Shown here one piece after another: positions 49,898 through 59,879 of a stretch of 64,000 nucleotides of DNA. The stretch comes from Clostridium sp. NkU-1 (lineage in GTDB: Bacteria > Bacillota_A > Clostridia > Lachnospirales > Lachnospiraceae): positions 248,001 through 312,000 of the forward strand of contig BBDR01000003.1 of NCBI GenBank assembly GCA_001312405.1. The letters run 5' to 3'. The translations under genes and the position numbers were made by a program. Within the stretch, counting starts at the first letter, position 1, and the number at the start of each line of letters is the position of its first letter. Under the pieces are notes generated by a model. That model worked only from the letters and a program-made list of their open reading frames with translations, had not been told where the DNA came from and searched no databases.

Positions 49898-50015
49898 ATG
49901 ATTGACTATGGCGTAAAAAAATAAGTTGGCATGGGAATATAATGCGTATGATTTTTGGCTGAAAAATTTGGGAACTCCTGAGGAATAGGTACAAAAGATC
50001 CTTATAAACCCTTAA
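49898..50015 (+). pseudogene. Remnant of a SAM-dependent methyltransferase
   Basis: After AAAAAGGAG, ATG 49898 begins MIDYGVKN, and with one base removed the text continues KLAWEYNAYDFWLKNLGTPEE, then stops (TAG) and decays. This is the usual start of a class I methyltransferase found in Firmicutes; the catalytic domain is missing. 50016-50350 that follows is AT-rich and non-coding apart from a DnaA-box-like pair near 50179-50210. Confidence 0.6.
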
Positions 50016-50469
50016 AAATTAAAAAAAGCTATACAAGCAAATGAATGCATTAACATTTGTGAAATCTATACTGACAATAAGTGTTTATATTGATATTATT
50101 AAATTACATTGGCAGTATTAAAAAAATAATAAACATGAAAACGCTCAGACGCCCCTTTTTTGATACCTAAAACGACACTTATCCACAATAATGTGGAAAC
50201 AATTGTGGATTAATTGTTAATATCTGAAAAATTGACACAAAACTGCAAATTTTTACAGGTCTGGAATACCAGATTTCTGGCTGCATTCTGACTGCCTTTG
50301 GATAATAATAGTTCGGGAAATCGGAAAGCCTAAAAATCACGGTTTTATCACGAATCTTAAAAGATCATCTATTAAATCGAAATAATTTGTGTTAATATAT
50401 TAAAGAGGTTCGGTCCGCCTTTGGCTCACTGAACGGCTATGCCTAAGAAAGAACAAAAGGAGAGTCAGT
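50016..50469. other. AT-rich gap at the right end of the accessory block
   Basis: 454 bp without a gene. A perfect DnaA-box match TTATCCACA (50179-50187) faces a near match TGTGGATTA (50205-50213). Then come the right copy of the 37-bp repeat and the promoter region of the HD-domain gene. Confidence 0.4.
50352..50388 (+). repeat. Right copy of the 37-bp direct repeat
   Basis: Same orientation as 41332-41368, 34 of 37 identical. It sits about 80 bp before the HD-domain gene; the left copy sits about 55 bp before the divergent gene at 41276, so the two core genes may once have shared one divergent intergenic region. Confidence 0.8.
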
Positions 50470-51000
50470 ATGGTCGAGAAAGCTGTTGCATTTGCAACCA
50501 AGTCCCATGAAGGGACCTTTCGGAAAGGGACGAAGATTCCCTATATCGTCCATCCTTTGGAGACAGCAGTCATTGTTGCGCTGATGGTAACAGATGAAGA
50601 GCTGATCTGCGCCGCGCTTCTTCATGATGTGGTGGAGGATACTGGTGTTACAGAGGAAGAGCTTAAAGAAAAATTCGGACTTCGGGTGGCTGAACTGGTA
50701 ATGGAAGAAACAGAAGATAAGACGAAGTGCTGGAAGGAACGCAAATGCGCGACACTTGATCATCTGGAAAAGGCTTCCAGAGAGAGCAAGATCCTTGTCC
50801 TGGCGGACAAGCTGAGCAATTTAAGGGCGACTGCAAGAGACTATTATTTAGTGGGAGATGACATTTGGCAGCGTTTTAATGAAAAAAACAAGTCAGAGCA
50901 TGCCTGGTATTACAAAGGGATTGCAAAACGCCTTACAGGCCTTGAGGAATTTCCTGCTTATCAGGAATATGTAAAGTTGTGCGAAAAGGTTTTTGAATAA
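50470..51000 (+). CDS. HD-domain phosphohydrolase, small alarmone hydrolase type
   Basis: 176 aa, intact. [25 protein letters not shown] (HD metal site) and [12 protein letters not shown] match the HD hydrolase half of RelA/SpoT proteins and the MESH1-like small alarmone hydrolases; there is no synthetase domain. It probably hydrolyses (p)ppGpp or a related nucleotide. AAGGAGAG precedes the ATG; a strong terminator follows. Confidence 0.85.
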   Translation: MVEKAVAFATKSHEGTFRKGTKIPYIVHPLETAVIVALMVTDEELICAALLHDVVEDTGVTEEELKEKFGLRVAELVMEETEDKTKCWKERKCATLDHLEKASRESKILVLADKLSNLRATARDYYLVGDDIWQRFNEKNKSEHAWYYKGIAKRLTGLEEFPAYQEYVKLCEKVFE

Positions 51001-51021
51001 AATATGGGAAGATACAGAAAA

Positions 51022-51049
51022 AAGGCAGGGCTAAAAAGCTCTGCCTTCT
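51022..51049. terminator. Terminator between convergent HD-hydrolase and mgsA
   Basis: AAGGCAGGGC / GCTCTGCCTT stem with a 6-nt loop. The T run is weak on the plus strand (CTGTTGTTT). Confidence 0.65.
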
Positions 51050-51071
51050 GTTGTTTAGTATGCAAGGACCC

Positions 51072-51535
51072 TTACAGGGTTTTTGCCCGGTCCGCAATGT
51101 TTTTGTGAAAATTGATGACCTGATGCTCGTAGGTCTCATCCATAAGCGGCGAGGTGATGATGAAATCGGCGGTTGCCTGGTGTTGGCAATGGGGATATCA
51201 TAAACCTGTGCAATACGTAAAAGTGCTTTCACATCCGGGTCGTGAGGCTGTGCGGTGAGAGGGTCGGAAAAGAAGATGACCAGATCGATCCTTCCTTCCA
51301 CGATCTTTGCTCCGATCTGCTGGTCCCCTCCCAGTGGGCCGCTGTTATAGCCCTTTACCGGAAGGCCTGTCTGATCAGTGATCATCCGTGCCGTTGTTCC
51401 GGTGCCGCAGAGAGTATGTTTTTCCAGAGCCGCCTTGTGCTCCTTGCACCATTCGATCAGTGCGTGCTTTTCGTTGTCATGAGCGATCAGCGCAATACTT
51501 TTTTTTCTTTTCCAGTGTGAATGTAATAAAGTCAT
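51072..51535 (-). CDS. mgsA: Methylglyoxal synthase (one indel)
   Basis: Converts dihydroxyacetone phosphate to methylglyoxal plus phosphate. [17 protein letters not shown], the phosphate-binding GTGTTARMI, and [14 protein letters not shown] with the catalytic Asp region are all visible, then [21 protein letters not shown]. One base near 51180 joins this to the normal tail [15 protein letters not shown], giving about 155 aa and the stop at 51072. Confidence 0.93.
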
Positions 51536-51598
51536 TTGATAACATCCGTTTCCTCCTGTAAGCAGCTGCTTCCTTTATGTATCCTTAGGCCGTAAGGC

Positions 51599-52798
51599 TT
51601 AGTTTGGTATGATGCTCTGCAATGAATAAGTAATGGAAAGATCTTTTCTTGAATATTCTCTTTTAAAGTTCTGAATGATACGCTTTAAGACTAACTCACC
51701 GTTTTCATAGGTTGCCGTAGGTAAAAGCAAAAGGTATTGGCTTACGCTGTAGCGGCAAAAAATATCTCCCCTTCGCAGGGATTTGCGGATAGAATCTCCA
51801 AGCTCATCCATTGCCCGTGTCTGGACCGCAGGTTTCAGAAGCTCTCCCTTCAGATTGCTGATGGTCAGAAGACATAGGAAAATAGAGTCACCAGTACGCT
51901 GGATTGCTCTTGTCTCCAGCTGATAGATGTCCCGGAACACGGAGGGTTCACAGCAAAAGGCTCCGCTATTCGTACCGCCCTCTGAAAGGATCTCCTGTAT
52001 GGTGCTTAAATCCATGGTAATTCCATGTTTCTTATCGCTGATAAGCTTATATAGGTCCTTAAAGCGAATGGAGGGAGTGATGGCAAATTCGTTATAGAAC
52101 ATGTCGGTCACATGATGGTAATGCTCCATGGCCATAAGCTGGTTTCCGCTCTGATATAATGCGTAGACCAGGTAATAATGGGCTTCCTCACAATAGGAAT
52201 CAATGGCAATGGCCTGCTGGCATACATCGATGATCGTGGGATAATCCTTTCTTTTTTTCCAGTAGGAACAAAGTTTTTTTGAATCAGTTTTTGATATAGG
52301 GTGTGATAATAGGTGTGAATCGGTACAACCCAGGATTCCCACTCGGATTTTGGCAAAAAGTTCCCCTTGTACAGGGCAAAGGCTTCCAGGCAGAGGGATA
52401 AGCGGTCATCCTCGGAAAGACCGGGGGTCTCCAATCGAACACACAGGTCTTCAAACAGGTCGGTATCACAGACCGTTGTAAGATCTCTTGTCCAGCCGTA
52501 GGCTTGCGGTTCTGGAACACCAGCTCTTGTGTAGGATATTCCAATGGCTCTAAAAGTTTGCGTACACGGAACATTAAGGTTTTTAAGGCTCCTGCCGGGT
52601 TATTGCTGGTTTCATCCTTCCAAAACAGATCAATTAGTTCTTCTACAGGAATATCCCGGCCTCGAAAAGTAATAAGATATTCTAAAAGGCTCCAGGCTTT
52701 TTTGCCTGATTATTCTGATCTACGATTGTCCTGTCCCCCATGGATATGGAGAATCCTCCCAGCATATTTACATGAATGATAGCTTCTTGATTTTTCAT
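51599..52798 (-). CDS. BTAD-domain transcriptional activator, SARP-like (several indels)
   Basis: About 400 aa. An N-terminal winged-helix domain starts VNMLGGFSISMGD and continues, after a break near 52700, as AWSLLEYLITFRGRDIPVEELIDLFW, then a BTAD tetratricopeptide-like domain (YYLVYALYQSGNQLMAMEHYHHVTDMFYNEFAITPS). The C-terminal 130 residues (SIFLCLLTISNLKGELLKP ... RRGDIFCRYSVSQYLLLLP) resemble a degenerate GGDEF-type fold. Breaks near 52700, 52495 and 52275. Start ATG 52798. Targets unknown. Confidence 0.78.
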
Positions 52799-52922
52799 AA
52801 ATGTCTCCATATTAACATTTTCTTTTTTTTAGTATATAGAAAAAAAAGTGGAAAAGTCTAGCATTGCTTATAAAAGATTGTGATTTTTGTAAAAATAAGG
52901 TATACTTAGGAGGATTAAAAAC

Positions 52923-53713
52923 ATGAGAGAAAGCGGGAATGAGCATGAAAAGTAAAAAAAATGGCCTTTGGCGTTCTTATCATGGCAGTTATTTTTCTTG
53001 CTGTGGGTGTAGGAATGCTCTATTCTGACTTTAAGACGAGAGATCATGCCAAACAGCAGTATGAAAGTCTCGCGGAGCTTGCAAGGGAGACTACGGCCGG
53101 AGAAACAAAGGCCAGCGTCCCGGAAGCAGAAACAAGCTCTGCCTATGTTTCCCCCATTGATTTTGAGAAACTGAAAATTATCAACCCTGATATTGTGGGC
53201 TGGATCAGGATCGAGGGTACGGTAATTGACTACCCCATTGTACAAACGGATAACAATGAAACTTATCTGGATACGGATTTTGAAGGCAGGAAAAGCGTGG
53301 CTGGTGCCATTTACCTTGATTATGAAAGCGAGCCTGATTTTTCAGGAAGGCATAACATAATATACGGGCATCACATGAAAAACGGATCCATGTTTAAGGA
53401 CATCATAAAGTATAAGGATGAGGCTTATTTTAAAGAACATCAGGATATTTTTATTTATACGCCGGAGAGGGAATACCATTTAAAGCCCATCACAGCCCTC
53501 TATACGGACCCCTCCCCCATCCGCCGGAAGACTGTGTTTGAAACAGAGGAAAGCTTTCAGGCATATGTGGAGGAGATGACAAAGGGCGGCCTGTTTTTGC
53601 AGAAGCCGGAAGAACCGGTAAGGCAGCTCTGGTCTTTTGTAACCTGCAGCTATGAGTTTAATGATGCAAGAACCATTCTATACGCCTGTGAAGTGCCTCA
53701 GGGTGAAAATTAG
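52923..53713 (+). CDS. Class B sortase (indel near the 5' end)
   Basis: Cell-wall transpeptidase, about 263 aa. Membrane anchor FGVLIMAVIFLAVGVGMLY, then the sortase barrel with catalytic His in NIIYGHHMKNGSMF, Cys in WSFVTCSYEF and Arg in NDARTILYACE. ATG 52923 lies after AGGAGG, and its frame (MRESGNEHEK) joins the main frame if one A is added near 52948. It anchors surface proteins or pilins by their sorting signals; none are seen in the window. Confidence 0.9.
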
Positions 53714-53778
53714 AGGGTTATAAGCATACATATTGTTCTGTATGATTTGGCAGACTGATGAAAGGAAGATATTATTAT

Positions 53779-55134
53779 ATGGGAAAATATTTTGGAACAG
53801 ATGGTTTCCGCGGGGAAGCCAATGTAACGCTGACGGTGGAGGATGCCTTTAAAGTAGGCCGTTTTTTAGGCTGGTACTATGGGCAGAAGAATCCGGAAGA
53901 AGTATGCAGGATTGTCATTGGAAAAGATACAAGACGCAGCAGCTACATGTTTGAATACTCTCTGGTGGCAGGCCTTACCGCATCCGGAGCCGATGCATAT
54001 CTGCTTCATGTTACTACTACTCCAAGCGTATCTTATGTTGTGCGCACCGAAGGATTTTCCTGCGGAATCATGATTTCCGCCAGCCACAATCCCTACTATG
54101 ACAACGGGATCAAGGTAATTAACGAAAAGGGCGAGAAGCTGGAAGAGAGCGTGATCCTGGAAATTGAAAAGTATCTGGATGGGGAGATGGTCGAGCTGCC
54201 TTTGGCAAAACGTGATAAGATCGGCCGTACCGTAGACTTTGCCGCAGGAAGAAACCGCTACATCGGTTATTTGATTTCCATAGCTACTAGATCCTTTAAG
54301 AACAAAAAGGTGGCTCTGGACTGTGCAAACGGCAGTGCTTCCGCCATTGCCAAGAACGTATTTGACGCCCTGGGAGCTGAGACCCATGTGATCAGCAATG
54401 AGCCCAATGGCTTAAACATCAATACAGGCTGCGGCTCTACCCACATCGAACAGCTTAAGAAGTTTGTAAAAGAGGTGGGAGCTGACGTGGGCTTTGCCTA
54501 TGACGGAGATGCGGACCGGTGCATTGCCGTGGATGAGAACGGAGAAGTGGTGGATGGAGATGCCATCCTGTACATTTGCGGCAAGTATATGAAGGAACAG
54601 GGTACCCTTAAGAATAACAAGGTGGTGACCACCATCATGTCTAATTTCGGTCTTTACAAAGCCTTTGAACGGGAAGGCATTGAATATGAGAAAACAGCGG
54701 TAGGCGATAAATATGTATATGAAAACATGGTGGCAAATGGAAACTGCCTGGGCGGGGAGCAGTCCGGCCATATTATTTTCAGCAAGCATGCTACTACGGG
54801 AGACGGTATCTTAACCTCCTTAAAGGTGATGGAAGTCATTCTGGAAAAGAAGGAGAGCCTTGGGAAGCTGGTTTCCGAGCTTGAAATCTATCCCCAGGTA
54901 CTTAAAAATGTCCGTGTCCACGATAAGACTGCGGCTCAGGATGATGAGGCGGTAAAGGCTGAAGTGGAAAAGGTGGCGGAAAGCCTTGGAAACAGCGGAA
55001 GGATTCTTCTGCGCCAGTCCGGTACAGAGCCGGTGGTACGTGTCATGGTGGAGGCCGCTGATCTGGATACCTGTGAGAAATATGTGGATCAGGTCATAGA
55101 GGTAATGAAAGAAAAGGGACATCTGCTTTCCTAG
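53779..55134 (+). CDS. glmM: Phosphoglucosamine mutase
   Basis: 451 aa, intact. GlcN-6-P to GlcN-1-P for peptidoglycan and UDP-GlcNAc synthesis. N-terminal KYFGTDGFRGEANVTLT, phosphoserine loop MISASHNPYYDNGIKV, metal-binding FAYDGDADRCIAVD, sugar-binding GGEQSGHII and phosphate-binding RQSGTEPVVRVM are all complete. ATG 53779 has AAAGGAAG upstream. Confidence 0.96.
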   Translation: MGKYFGTDGFRGEANVTLTVEDAFKVGRFLGWYYGQKNPEEVCRIVIGKDTRRSSYMFEYSLVAGLTASGADAYLLHVTTTPSVSYVVRTEGFSCGIMISASHNPYYDNGIKVINEKGEKLEESVILEIEKYLDGEMVELPLAKRDKIGRTVDFAAGRNRYIGYLISIATRSFKNKKVALDCANGSASAIAKNVFDALGAETHVISNEPNGLNINTGCGSTHIEQLKKFVKEVGADVGFAYDGDADRCIAVDENGEVVDGDAILYICGKYMKEQGTLKNNKVVTTIMSNFGLYKAFEREGIEYEKTAVGDKYVYENMVANGNCLGGEQSGHIIFSKHATTGDGILTSLKVMEVILEKKESLGKLVSELEIYPQVLKNVRVHDKTAAQDDEAVKAEVEKVAESLGNSGRILLRQSGTEPVVRVMVEAADLDTCEKYVDQVIEVMKEKGHLLS

Positions 55135-55148
55135 AAGATTGTAAAAGG

Positions 55149-55210
55149 ATAGAAAGCGATCCAAAGTCCGGAGGAGCTTCCGGTTTTGGAAGCTTTCTAT
55201 TTTTTTTACA
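55149..55210 (+). terminator. glmM terminator
   Basis: Long interrupted stem TAGAAAGC...GCTTTCTA with inner CCGGA / TCCGG pairing, followed by TTTTTTTTA. Confidence 0.85.
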
Positions 55211-55292
55211 GGTATGCGTAATTGTAAATCAGGACAATTCATGATATGATTAAAGTCTGATGCAACAAATTGTTTTTGGGAGACCAGGAAAT

Positions 55293-56557
55293 ATGGATAA
55301 TAAAGAATTTTCAAATTTAGGAGACCAGATCAAGGATTCGGTGCAGAATGCTATTGATTCCATGGATTTTAACCAGCTGAACAGAACCATATCCGATACA
55401 GTTAATTCTGCCTTAGAGGAAGCCAGGAGCCAGCTGATGAAGGGGGCGGATTTTGGAAAGAACACATCGTCCGGCAGCTTTAGCAGCAAAAGAACGGTAA
55501 GAACGGAATCATACCGGAAGACTGAATGGAGCGGTTCATCGGTCCAAAGGGAAAGTCATGAAGACGGGCCGGGCTACCGGGCGTTTCAGACCAGCCGGGA
55601 TGTTCAGAAAAGAACCGGTGACGGGCAGGGGGAAGTGGTGCAGATAAATCAGACGGGCCGTGTAGCAGGTATTCTGTATACGGTGTTTGGAAGTATTGGC
55701 ATCGGCATAATCCTGATTCTGCTTTTCGTTGTCTGGATTGTGGCTCTGGTTGTGAAGCCGGTTATCTGGACAGTTGCAGGTGCAACCGTGTTCTTACTCT
55801 TATTAGGCGGCGCCTCCGGTTTCATGCTCCGCACAGGAATCGCCATCCGGGACCGGTTGAAGAGGGCCAGGATTTATGCAAAGCAGTCAGGAAAGCGAAT
55901 GTATTGCAGCATAGAGGAACTGGCGGTAAGCATTGGAAGATCCCGTGATTTTGTATTGAAGGACGTCCAAAAGATGATCAGGCTTAGAATTTTTAAGCAG
56001 GCTTATCTGGATGAACAGAAGACCTGCCTGATCTTAAGTGAATCCACTTACAGGCAGTATCTGGAATGCCAGAAGGCCCTTAAGGAGAGAGAGCTTGAAG
56101 ATGCCAAAGAAAAAGAAAAGGAAGATGCTCCTTCTGAGGAAATAAAACAGATGATGCCGCCGGCCAGAATTATTTAAGGATATTAAGGGAAGCCAATGAC
56201 GCCATTCCGGGAGAAGTGATTTCCCAGAAAATCTCCAATCTGGAGCATGTGATCCGCAGGATTTTTGAATCCGTTTCCAGGCATCCGGTACGGATCGGGG
56301 AGATGGAGCGCTTTATGGAATATTACCTTCCCACAACAGTAAAGCTGGTAAATGCATACCGTGATTTTGACAGCGTAGGGACCCAGGGAGCCAATATCTC
56401 TTCTGCAAAGGCGGAGATAGAGAGAACTCTTGACACGATAAACCAGGCCTTTGAGCGGTTGCTTGATGATCTTTACCAGGATGCCGCCTTAGATGTTTCC
56501 ACAGATGCGTCGGTGATCCAGACTATGTTAAAAAAAGGATGGTTGGGCGGAAAGTGA
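55293..56557 (+). CDS. xpaC: XpaC family membrane protein (one indel)
   Basis: About 420 aa. An N-terminal disordered/coiled segment, two transmembrane helices (GSIGIGIILILLFVVWIVAL and VAGATVFLLLLGGASGFML), an HTH-like segment, then a C-terminal helical region EVISQKISNLEHVIRRIFE typical of XpaC (5-bromo-4-chloroindolyl phosphate hydrolysis protein). One base near 56176 joins the two parts. It is followed immediately by telA, as in the yceGH-type stress operons. Start ATG 55293. Confidence 0.85.
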
Positions 56558-56577
56558 TTTTACAGGAGGTATGAAGA

Positions 56578-57735
56578 ATGAGTAAGGATATTGAAGAGAT
56601 GTTAAAGGAAGCGCCGGAACTGACCCTGTCTCCCCTTAGTGCTGGAGGAGTGGAAGAAACCCAACTGGTACAGACTGAAAGTGTTCTTAAAGAGGTGAAG
56701 GAAGTGCCGGCAGCCGACTTAACACCGGAAGAAGAAAGACAAGTTACTGACTTTGCGGAAAAGATCGATTTAAGGGATTCCAATCTGATTCTTCAGTATG
56801 GAGCCGGAGCCCAGAAAAAGATTGCCGACTTTTCAGAAGCAGCCCTTGATAATGTAAAGTCCAAGGATCTGGGGGAAGTGGGCCAGATCCTGTCAGAGGT
56901 GGTAGTAGAGCTTAAGAGCATTGAGGTAGAGGAAGAGGAAAAGGGTCTTTTCGGTCTTTTCAAAAAAAGCGTAAACCGGGTGGAAGGTATTAAGGCCAGG
57001 TATGCCAAGGCAGAAACCAATGTAAACCAGATCTGCAAGGTCCTTCAGAATCATCAGATCCAGCTGTTAAAGGACATCGCCCTTCTGGATAAAATGTATG
57101 ACTTAAACACTACGTATTTCAAAGAACTTACCATGTATATTCTGGCGGGGAAAAAGAAGCTTGCCAAGGTGCAGCAGGAAGAACTGCCGGTCCTTTTGGA
57201 GCGGGCGGCAAAAACCGGGCTTCCGGAAGATGCCCAGGCAGCCAATGACTTATCTTCCATGCTGAACCGTTTTGAGAAGAAGCTTCATGACCTGGAGCTT
57301 ACCCGCATGATATCCATTCAGATGGCTCCTCAGATCCGTCTGGTCCAGAACAATGACACCTTAATGACGGAAAAGATACAGTCCACCCTGGTGAACACCG
57401 TTCCTTTGTGGAAGAGCCAGATGGTGCTTGCCATCGGAATCAGCCATTCCGAGCAGGCGGCAAAGGCCCAGCGGGAAGTAACGGATATGACCAACGAGCT
57501 TTTAAAGAAGAATGCGGAAGTATTAAAGACTGCTACCATTCAGACCGCAAAGGAATCAGAGCGGGGAATCGTTGACATGGAGACACTTAAGAAAACCAAT
57601 GAATCCCTTATAACAACTTTGGATGAAGTGGTTCGGATCCAGGCGGAGGGCAGGACAAAACGCCGGGAAGCAGAAGTGGAATTAAGCCGGATGGAAGGCG
57701 AGTTGAAATCCAAGCTCTTGCAGCTTAGCAAATAA
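56578..57735 (+). CDS. telA: TelA family toxic-anion resistance protein
   Basis: 385 aa, intact. Long helical protein: LIDLRDSNLILQYGAGAQKKIADFSE at the N-terminus, KGLFGLFKKS in the middle and LVNTVPLWKSQMVLAIGISHSEQAAKAQREVTD, the family core. TelA/YceH proteins are linked to tellurite and cell-wall-antibiotic tolerance; mechanism unclear. 20 bp after xpaC with CAGGAGG. Confidence 0.92.
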   Translation: MSKDIEEMLKEAPELTLSPLSAGGVEETQLVQTESVLKEVKEVPAADLTPEEERQVTDFAEKIDLRDSNLILQYGAGAQKKIADFSEAALDNVKSKDLGEVGQILSEVVVELKSIEVEEEEKGLFGLFKKSVNRVEGIKARYAKAETNVNQICKVLQNHQIQLLKDIALLDKMYDLNTTYFKELTMYILAGKKKLAKVQQEELPVLLERAAKTGLPEDAQAANDLSSMLNRFEKKLHDLELTRMISIQMAPQIRLVQNNDTLMTEKIQSTLVNTVPLWKSQMVLAIGISHSEQAAKAQREVTDMTNELLKKNAEVLKTATIQTAKESERGIVDMETLKKTNESLITTLDEVVRIQAEGRTKRREAEVELSRMEGELKSKLLQLSK

Positions 57736-57742
57736 CAATGGT

Positions 57743-57792
57743 AAAAAGACTTACAACAGAAAATTAATTTTTCTGTTGTAAGTCTTTTTTAG
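57743..57792 (+). terminator. telA terminator
   Basis: Near-perfect stem AAAAAGACTTACAACAGAAA / TTTCTGTTGTAAGTCTTTTT. Confidence 0.92.
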
Positions 57793-58058
57793 TCGTGCTA
57801 TAATAACATAACACTTTACCGTGACACATTGTCAGAGCATGGTATGTGATTTTAATGCAAAGGAATGATGAAAGATGGGGTTAGACCTGTAAAAGCCACG
57901 TTGTTCATTGTCAAAAGATACAGCGTGATTTATCGACTCCAAAGCCTGCGTTGATTTTTTTATGAGGCAGAACATGGACATTTTGTCCTGTTTCAGGAAT
58001 TAATCCGGCAATCTGCCGGAAAAAGCAGACGATTAGATGATAATGGAGGAGATAAAAT
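57793..58058 (+). promoter_or_regulatory. leuA leader region
   Basis: 266 bp. A 29-codon frame starting ATG ATG at 57866 ends at 57955 in CTGCGT-TGA followed by T7, with three scattered Leu codons. CCGGCA / TGCCGG follows near 58007-58021. No T-box sequence (GGTGG-containing antiterminator) was found. Regulation is unresolved. Confidence 0.3.
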
Positions 58059-59725
58059 ATGTTGAATTATCAAAGATATAAAAGAGTACCGGTAGTCAGC
58101 TATCCGGAAAGACAATGGCCGTGCAATGAGATTCAGAAGGCGCCGATCTGGTGCAGTGTTGATTTAAGGGATGGAAACCAGGCTCTTACGGAGCCTATGG
58201 TTGTGGAAGAGAAGATCGAGATGTTCGATCTCCTGATCCGATTGGGCTTTAAGGAGATTGAGGTCGGTTTTCCGGCAGCTTCCCAGATTGAATTTGATTT
58301 CTTAAGGCAGCTTGTGGAACGAAAACTGATTCCTGATGACGTGGTCATCCAGGTTCTGGTTCAGTGCAGGGAGCATCTGATCAAGAGGACCTTTGAAGCC
58401 TTCAGGGAGTTAAGAAGGCGATTGTACACATCTACAATTCCACTTCAACTCTTCAGCGGGATGTGGTTTTCGGCAAGGGAAGAGAAGAGATCAGGGAGAT
58501 CGCCGTAAAGGGTACGGAATGGGTGAAGCAGTATATGCAGGACTTTGACGGTGAAGTGATTCTTGAATATTCACCGGAAAGCTTTACAGGAACGGAGCTG
58601 GATTTTGCTCTGGATATTTGTACAGCTGTCCAGGAAACCTGGGAAGCATCACCGGAAAAGAAAATTATCTTCAACCTTCCTTCTACTGTGGAGATGACCA
58701 CTCCTAACGTTTATGCAGATCAGATCGAATGGATGAACACTCATTTCAAGAACCGTGACAGCATTATTTTAAGCGTACATCCCCACAATGACCGGGGAAC
58801 CGGAATTGCAGCCACAGAGCTTGCCCTGTTAGCAGGTGCAGACCGGGTGGAGGGCACGCTTTTAGGAAACGGCGAACGAACCGGTAATGTGGATGTTCTA
58901 ACAGTCGCATATAACATGTTCTCTCACGGAATCAATCCGGAACTTCATATTGAAAATATCCGTGAGATCGTTGACATCTATGAGCGTTGTACCAAGATGG
59001 AAGTGGAGCCAAGACATCCATATGCAGGAAAGCTTGTCTTTACCGCTTTTTCCGGTTCACACCAGGATGCCATCAACAAAGGCATGCAGGCCATGCGGGA
59101 CAGAAAGAATGTTTACTGGGAGGTTCCTTACCTTCCCATCGATCCGTCAGACATTGGCAGGCAGTATGAGCCTATCGTGCGGATCAACAGCCAGTCCGGC
59201 AAGGGCGGCGTAGCCTTTGTCATGGATACCTTCTACGGCTTCAAGCTTCCAAAGGGTATGCATAAGGAGTTTGCAGACGTGATCCAGGCGATTTCCGAAA
59301 AGCAGGGTGAGGTTTCTCCTGAGCAGATCATGGATGAGTTTAAAAGCAACTACTCGGAGAAGAAAGAGCCCATCCATTTCCGCAAAGCCCAGATTACGGA
59401 AGCAGAAGAGGATACAGCGTTCTCCACGGCTGCAAAGGTCCGCTACACCGATCACGGCATAGAGAAAATCTTTGAAGGCGTTGGAAACGGACCTATTGAT
59501 GCGGTACAAAAAGGGCTGGAAAAAGAACTTGGTATTGAGATCAGGGTTCTGGACTACTATGAGCATGCTCTTACTTCCGGATCCGGAGCACAGGCGGCCT
59601 CCTATATTCACCTCCTTGATGTGAAGACAGGAAAGGCTACCTATGGTGTGGGAATCAGTTCCAACATTACAAGAGCGTCTATCCGCGGAATCTTCAGCGC
59701 GGTCAACCGGTTATTCTATTCATAA
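58059..59725 (+). CDS. leuA: 2-isopropylmalate synthase (one indel)
   Basis: First step of leucine synthesis: 2-ketoisovalerate plus acetyl-CoA. About 555 aa, the long two-domain form. Catalytic barrel with [26 protein letters not shown] and the metal-binding [24 protein letters not shown] and [12 protein letters not shown] follow, then the C-terminal regulatory domain ([17 protein letters not shown]). One base near 58402 joins the first 115 codons to the rest. GGAGGAG precedes the ATG. Confidence 0.95.
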
Positions 59726-59732
59726 AATAAAG

Positions 59733-59767
59733 GGGTCAGCCTTTGATAAAAGGCTGGCCCTGTTTTT
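59733..59767 (+). terminator. leuA terminator
   Basis: GGGTCAGCCTTT / AAAGGCTGGCCC stem (one wobble), 4-nt loop, then TGTTTTT. Confidence 0.9.
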
Positions 59768-59879
59768 ATGTCCTGGAGGGACTTTCCATAAAACCCGGGA
59801 TTTTGCAAGAAGAATTTACTTTTCCCGGTGACTTTAGTATAATGGAGACAGTTTATAACCGAGACAGGAGAATGAAGCT

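Noticed and set aside
43795..49900. A classical integron cassette array with attC sites
   Set aside because: No IntI-type tyrosine recombinase in the window, and the ends of the repeats do not fit RYYYAAC / GTTRRRY in matching positions. Only ATTTAAC in the P2/P3 flank resembles one core site. The cassette idea is kept, the integron label is not.
57793..58058. T-box or leucine attenuator before leuA
   Set aside because: No T-box antiterminator core, and the 29-codon frame has only scattered Leu codons with no convincing paired terminator/antiterminator stems.
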